From: Kutzneria chonburiensis
GTDB taxonomy: Bacteria > Actinomycetota > Actinomycetes > Mycobacteriales > Pseudonocardiaceae
Direction: 5' to 3'
Assembly (NCBI RefSeq): GCF_028622115.1
Contig: NZ_CP097263.1
Span: 5,766,001-5,830,000, forward strand
Length of the DNA stretch: 64,000 nt
Both the position numbers and the translations under genes were made by a program. The notes under the pieces are model-generated. The model saw only the letters and a list, made by a program, of their open reading frames with translations. It had not been told where the DNA came from and searched no databases. Shown here piece by piece: positions 61,222-64,000 of the stretch (the first letter of the stretch is position 1; each line of letters begins with the position of its first letter).

Positions 61222-61404
61222 GGGTAGTGGTACTCCTCAGGCTCTCGTTGCTCCGGGTCGAGCACGGGGGACCGCGTGGGGACACGATCTTCGCGCTCAG
61301 GTTTCAGGACGCCACGGCACAGCGAGAGGGACCGGCAATGGCGGACAGCCGTCCATTCTGCCAGACGGGGACGTGCCGACACCAATCGGCCCCGCGAGGC
61401 CGCC

Positions 61405-61479
61405 GCCGGTGCCTGGACCGCGGCGGTTGCTCGATCGAGTCTGTTCATCGATCGAGCAACCGCAAGGGAAGGCACCGGC
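61405..61479. repeat. Large two-step inverted repeat in the rpsP/CPBP gap
   Basis: The inner stem is perfect, GCGGTTGCTCGATCGA (61423-61438) with 61448-61463 around 9 bases. An outer stem GCCGGTGCC (61405-61413)/GGCACCGGC (61471-61479) encloses it, giving a possible 75-base cruciform. It lies in the 305-base gap between rpsP and the CPBP gene (61222-61526), which must also hold the rpsP promoter; I see no gene in that gap. Confidence 0.8.
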
Positions 61480-61526
61480 CTCATGGGCGGCCGAGCTCCG
61501 CGCGGGACGCGCGGCACGTCACTGCC

Positions 61527-62255
61527 TCACCGCCAGATACCGAGGGACATCAGCAGGATGCCGAGTGCCGGCACGAAGTTGTTGATCTGGTGGGCGACGA
61601 TGCTGGCCGGCAGGCGGCCGGTGACCAGCCGGGCCCAGCCGATGGGGATGGCGATGACCAGCAGCAACGAGGTGCGCAGCGGCTCGAGGTGACTGACCGC
61701 GAAGATCGCCGTGCTGAGCACGAACGCGGCCCAGCGGCTCCACTGCAACCGCTCGATGGCCCCCCACAGCAGCCCGCGGAAGATCATCTCCTCGCAGGCC
61801 GGGCCGATCAGCCAGGTGTAGACGAACATCACCACGCCCAGCACCAGCGGCAGCGGCTGGGTGTCGGTCACCGAGGCCAGCGCCGACGACGGGTCGAGCT
61901 TGCCGATGGTCCGAGCCCAGATGACGGCGGCGATGGCGGTCAGCACCAGGCCGGCCGCGCCGAGCTTGAGGCCGGCCCGCACATCCGGCCAGCTCCACTG
62001 CAACCGCAGGTCGATCACGGGCCCGTTGCCGCGCAGCAGCGTGGCCAGCACGGCGACGCCGGCGGCCAGCATGGTCGGCAGGACCGTGACGACGACGATC
62101 ACGATCGGCCGGGCCGGGCCCGCGAGGTCGTCCGGGCCGGCGGCCGCGGACAGGAACACCGCGGACAGGACGAGCACCACCTCGGCCAGCACGAAGGCGC
62201 CGAAGCCCCATCGGTGGGCCGGCGGTGAGTCGACCTGCGCTGTCGGTGGTGTCAC
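61527..62255 (-). CDS. CPBP family intramembrane metalloprotease (copy 1)
   Basis: 242 residues, about seven hydrophobic helices. Motifs of the CAAX protease/bacteriocin-processing (ABI) family: EEMIFRG in PACEEMIFRGLLWG, HLEP in FAVSHLEPLRT, and HQINN in SIVAHQINNF, giving the Glu-Glu and two His residues of the active site. Substrates are unknown in actinobacteria. A paralogue lies 34 bases upstream in the same direction. Confidence 0.92.
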   Translation of the reverse strand: MTPPTAQVDSPPAHRWGFGAFVLAEVVLVLSAVFLSAAAGPDDLAGPARPIVIVVVTVLPTMLAAGVAVLATLLRGNGPVIDLRLQWSWPDVRAGLKLGAAGLVLTAIAAVIWARTIGKLDPSSALASVTDTQPLPLVLGVVMFVYTWLIGPACEEMIFRGLLWGAIERLQWSRWAAFVLSTAIFAVSHLEPLRTSLLLVIAIPIGWARLVTGRLPASIVAHQINNFVPALGILLMSLGIWR

Positions 62256-62289
62256 CGGCCCTCCTCGGTCCGACGCCTGACGAATGTAG

Positions 62290-62967
62290 TCAGATCCCCA
62301 CGATCGTGAAGATCCCTGGCAGCAAGTTGTTCGTGGCGTGGGCGACCATGCTCGCGCCGACCCGCCCGGTGACCAGCCGGGCGCCGCCGATGGCGATGCC
62401 CTGGGCGAACAGCGAGGCCAGCCGGGCCGGCTCCAGGTGGATGAAGGCGAAGACCAGCGCGGTGAGCACGAGAATGGTCAGCCGCGGCACGCCGTAGTGC
62501 TCCAGCGCGCCCCACAGAGCGCCGCGGACCAGCAGCTCCTCGGTGATCGGGGCGCCGATCACCAGGAACAGCGAGTACCCGACCAGCCAGCCGTCGAGAT
62601 GGCTGCTGACCGGCGAGGTCGTCGGCGGGATCAGGTGTTGGAGCAGCAGCGAGACCAGCAGGCCGGCGATGAGCGACCCGATGCCCCAGCTCAGGCCGAC
62701 CTGGAGGTCACGGCGGTTGGGCACGAACCCGAAGTCCTTGACCCCGCCGCGGCCGTACCGGCGGGAGAACCACCACGGCACCAGGCCGAGGAACAGGTTG
62801 GCGACGAACGGCACCACCAGCCGCACGCCGGAACGTGGGCCGTCGGGGGCCGGCAGGAAGCCGATGATCAGCAGCGAGACCAGGTAGTACAGGCCGAACC
62901 CGAGCAGGAACGCGGTCAGGCCCCAGGAGAGGTCGGCCGGCGGATCCTGTTGTCGCTGTTCGTCCAC
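62290..62967 (-). CDS. CPBP family intramembrane metalloprotease (copy 2)
   Basis: 225 residues from GTG 62967, chosen because GGGGAG lies 5 bases before and this avoids overlap with the amidohydrolase end; the frame runs to 63003. Active-site motifs EELLVRG (ITEELLVRGALWG), HLEP (FAFIHLEPARL) and HATNN (SMVAHATNN) parallel copy 1, and the sequence between is similar, so the pair arose by duplication. Confidence 0.92.
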   Translation of the reverse strand: MDEQRQQDPPADLSWGLTAFLLGFGLYYLVSLLIIGFLPAPDGPRSGVRLVVPFVANLFLGLVPWWFSRRYGRGGVKDFGFVPNRRDLQVGLSWGIGSLIAGLLVSLLLQHLIPPTTSPVSSHLDGWLVGYSLFLVIGAPITEELLVRGALWGALEHYGVPRLTILVLTALVFAFIHLEPARLASLFAQGIAIGGARLVTGRVGASMVAHATNNLLPGIFTIVGI

Positions 62968-62983
62968 CGGCACTCCCCAGTCG

Positions 62984-64000
62984 CTAGCGAACCACCCGTC
63001 CACGCAGCATGATCATGGCCGGATCACGCAGCACCTGGAGATCATCTCGTGGGTCGTCGGCGAATACCAGCAGGTCAGCGGGTGATCCCTCGGTCAGTCC
63101 CGGCCAGCCCAGCCAGGATCGGGCGGCCCAGGAGCCGGCGGCGAGCGCCTGCTCGCGGCTCATCCCGGCCTCGTGCAGGGCAATCACCTCGTCGACGAGA
63201 CGGCCGTGCTTGATGCCGCCGCCCGCGTCGGTGCCGGCGTAGACCGGCACGCCGGCCTCCACCGCGCTGCTCACGGTGTGTCGCACGCGGGCGTGCAGTT
63301 CACGCATGTGGGCGGCGTAGACCGGGTACTTCTCGGCACCGTCCGCGATGGCCGGGAACAGCTCGATGTTGATCAGGGTCGGCACCAGCGCGGTGCCGCG
63401 GGCGGCCATCTCGGCGATCGTGGCGTCGGTCAGGCCGGTGCCGTGCTCGATGCAGTCGATGCCGGCGTTGATCAGGCCCGGCAGTGCGTCCTCGCCGAAC
63501 GTGTGCGCGGTGACCTTGGCCCCGGCCGCGTGGGCGACGTCAATGGCCTCCTTGAGCACCTCGTCCGGCCACAGCGGGGCCAGGTCGCCCAGGTCGCGGT
63601 CGATCCAGTCGCCGACCAGCTTGACCCAGCCGTCGCCGTACGCCGCCTGCTCGGCGACCGCGGCCGGCAGCAGCGACGGGTCCTCCAGCTCGACGCCGAG
63701 ATGCCGGATGTAGCGCCGCGGCCGGGACAGGTGCCGGCCGGCCCGCACGATCCGGGGCAGGTCGAGCCGTTCCTGGAGCGGGCGGGTGTCGATCGGCACG
63801 CCGCAGTCGCGGATCAGCAGCGTGCCGTTGTCGCGGTCGAGCTCGGCCTGCTCGGCCGCCTCGTCCAGCGTGGTCCCGCCGTTCGGGCCGAGGCCGACGT
63901 GGCAGTGCGCGTCGACCATGCCGGGCAACAGAAATCCACCGTCCACGATGGTCTCCGCGCCCGGCACGAGCTTCGTGCGCACCCGCCCGTTCACGACCCA
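62984..64000 (-). CDS. Metal-dependent amidohydrolase (5' end beyond window)
   Basis: 339 residues are visible and the frame is open at the window edge. The TIM-barrel amidohydrolase motifs are present: GMVDAHCHVG (metal HxH), a Lys in GWVKLVGD, TAHTFGE and CIEHGTG (metal His), and the catalytic Asp in YAGTDAGGG. It resembles imidazolonepropionase/prolidase-like amidohydrolases. The substrate is unknown. Rv2915c of M. tuberculosis is a similar protein at the equivalent place. It lies 16 bases before CPBP copy 2. Confidence 0.9.
   Translation of the reverse strand, partial: WVVNGRVRTKLVPGAETIVDGGFLLPGMVDAHCHVGLGPNGGTTLDEAAEQAELDRDNGTLLIRDCGVPIDTRPLQERLDLPRIVRAGRHLSRPRRYIRHLGVELEDPSLLPAAVAEQAAYGDGWVKLVGDWIDRDLGDLAPLWPDEVLKEAIDVAHAAGAKVTAHTFGEDALPGLINAGIDCIEHGTGLTDATIAEMAARGTALVPTLINIELFPAIADGAEKYPVYAAHMRELHARVRHTVSSAVEAGVPVYAGTDAGGGIKHGRLVDEVIALHEAGMSREQALAAGSWAARSWLGWPGLTEGSPADLLVFADDPRDDLQVLRDPAMIMLRGRVVR

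Noticed and set aside
1-64000. tRNA, rRNA or other standard RNA genes
   Set aside because: I looked for tRNA TPsiC-loop words with pairing arms and rRNA signatures in the gaps and found none that hold up.

Overview
The window is about 70% G+C and reads as chromosome of a filamentous, spore-forming actinomycete, most plausibly a Pseudonocardiaceae member (Kutzneria/Amycolatopsis-like). The basis is mycothione reductase, a WhiG sporulation sigma factor, a PF04672-type methyltransferase, a HAIR element in front of lon, a WhiG-XerC-DprA block and DnaA boxes of the TTGTCCACA type. The organism name is inference. No rRNA, tRNA or CRISPR array is visible.

Region 1 (1-21.9 kb) is mixed and variable. 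It holds the end of a GH76 hydrolase, riboswitch-controlled cobN, a PF04672 methyltransferase, lon, three regulator/enzyme pairs transcribed divergently (TetR/FAD monooxygenase, TetR/SDR, GntR/MFS), a polysaccharide-deacetylase lipoprotein, a PEBP protein, mtr, cobQ, two alpha/beta hydrolases and an SRPBCC-like protein. Long perfect palindromes of several sequence families sit at gene 3' ends here.

Region 2 (22.1-64 kb) follows the gene order I recall for Mycobacterium tuberculosis Rv2861c-Rv2915c: map, penicillin-binding lipoprotein, GNAT, ispG, rip1, dxr, DUF2631, rlmN, cdsA, frr, pyrH, tsf, rpsB, M23 peptidase, whiG, xerC, dprA, comM/yifB, yraN, DUF2469, rnhB, lepB (two copies), rplS, trmD, rimM, khpA, rpsP, amidohydrolase. 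The genes serve isoprenoid synthesis, site-2 proteolysis, phospholipid synthesis, ribosome assembly and recycling, RNA modification and protein export. Many join by 1-4 nt start/stop overlaps.

Four insertions break this backbone. (i) A membrane-anchored STAND ATPase with three extracytoplasmic repeats lies between map and the PBP. (ii) A vapBC toxin-antitoxin module sits in a tandem-duplication scar that left fragments of DUF2631 and rlmN. (iii) An accessory block at 35.7-41.5 kb has PadR, a methyltransferase, VOC, ROK and DUF1479 genes plus a complete IS481-family element (1106 bp, 6-bp target duplication ACTAGG) inserted exactly at overlapping convergent stop codons. (iv) A four-gene operon at 46.9-50.3 kb encodes an AMP-forming acyl ligase, a ComA-type phosphosulfolactate synthase, a VOC protein and a histidine phosphatase. 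It is the best candidate here for an undescribed pathway, possibly making an activated sulfolactate-type sulfonate.

Starts were moved from the longest open frame wherever a Shine-Dalgarno sequence, family alignment or gene overlap favoured another codon; each entry says so.
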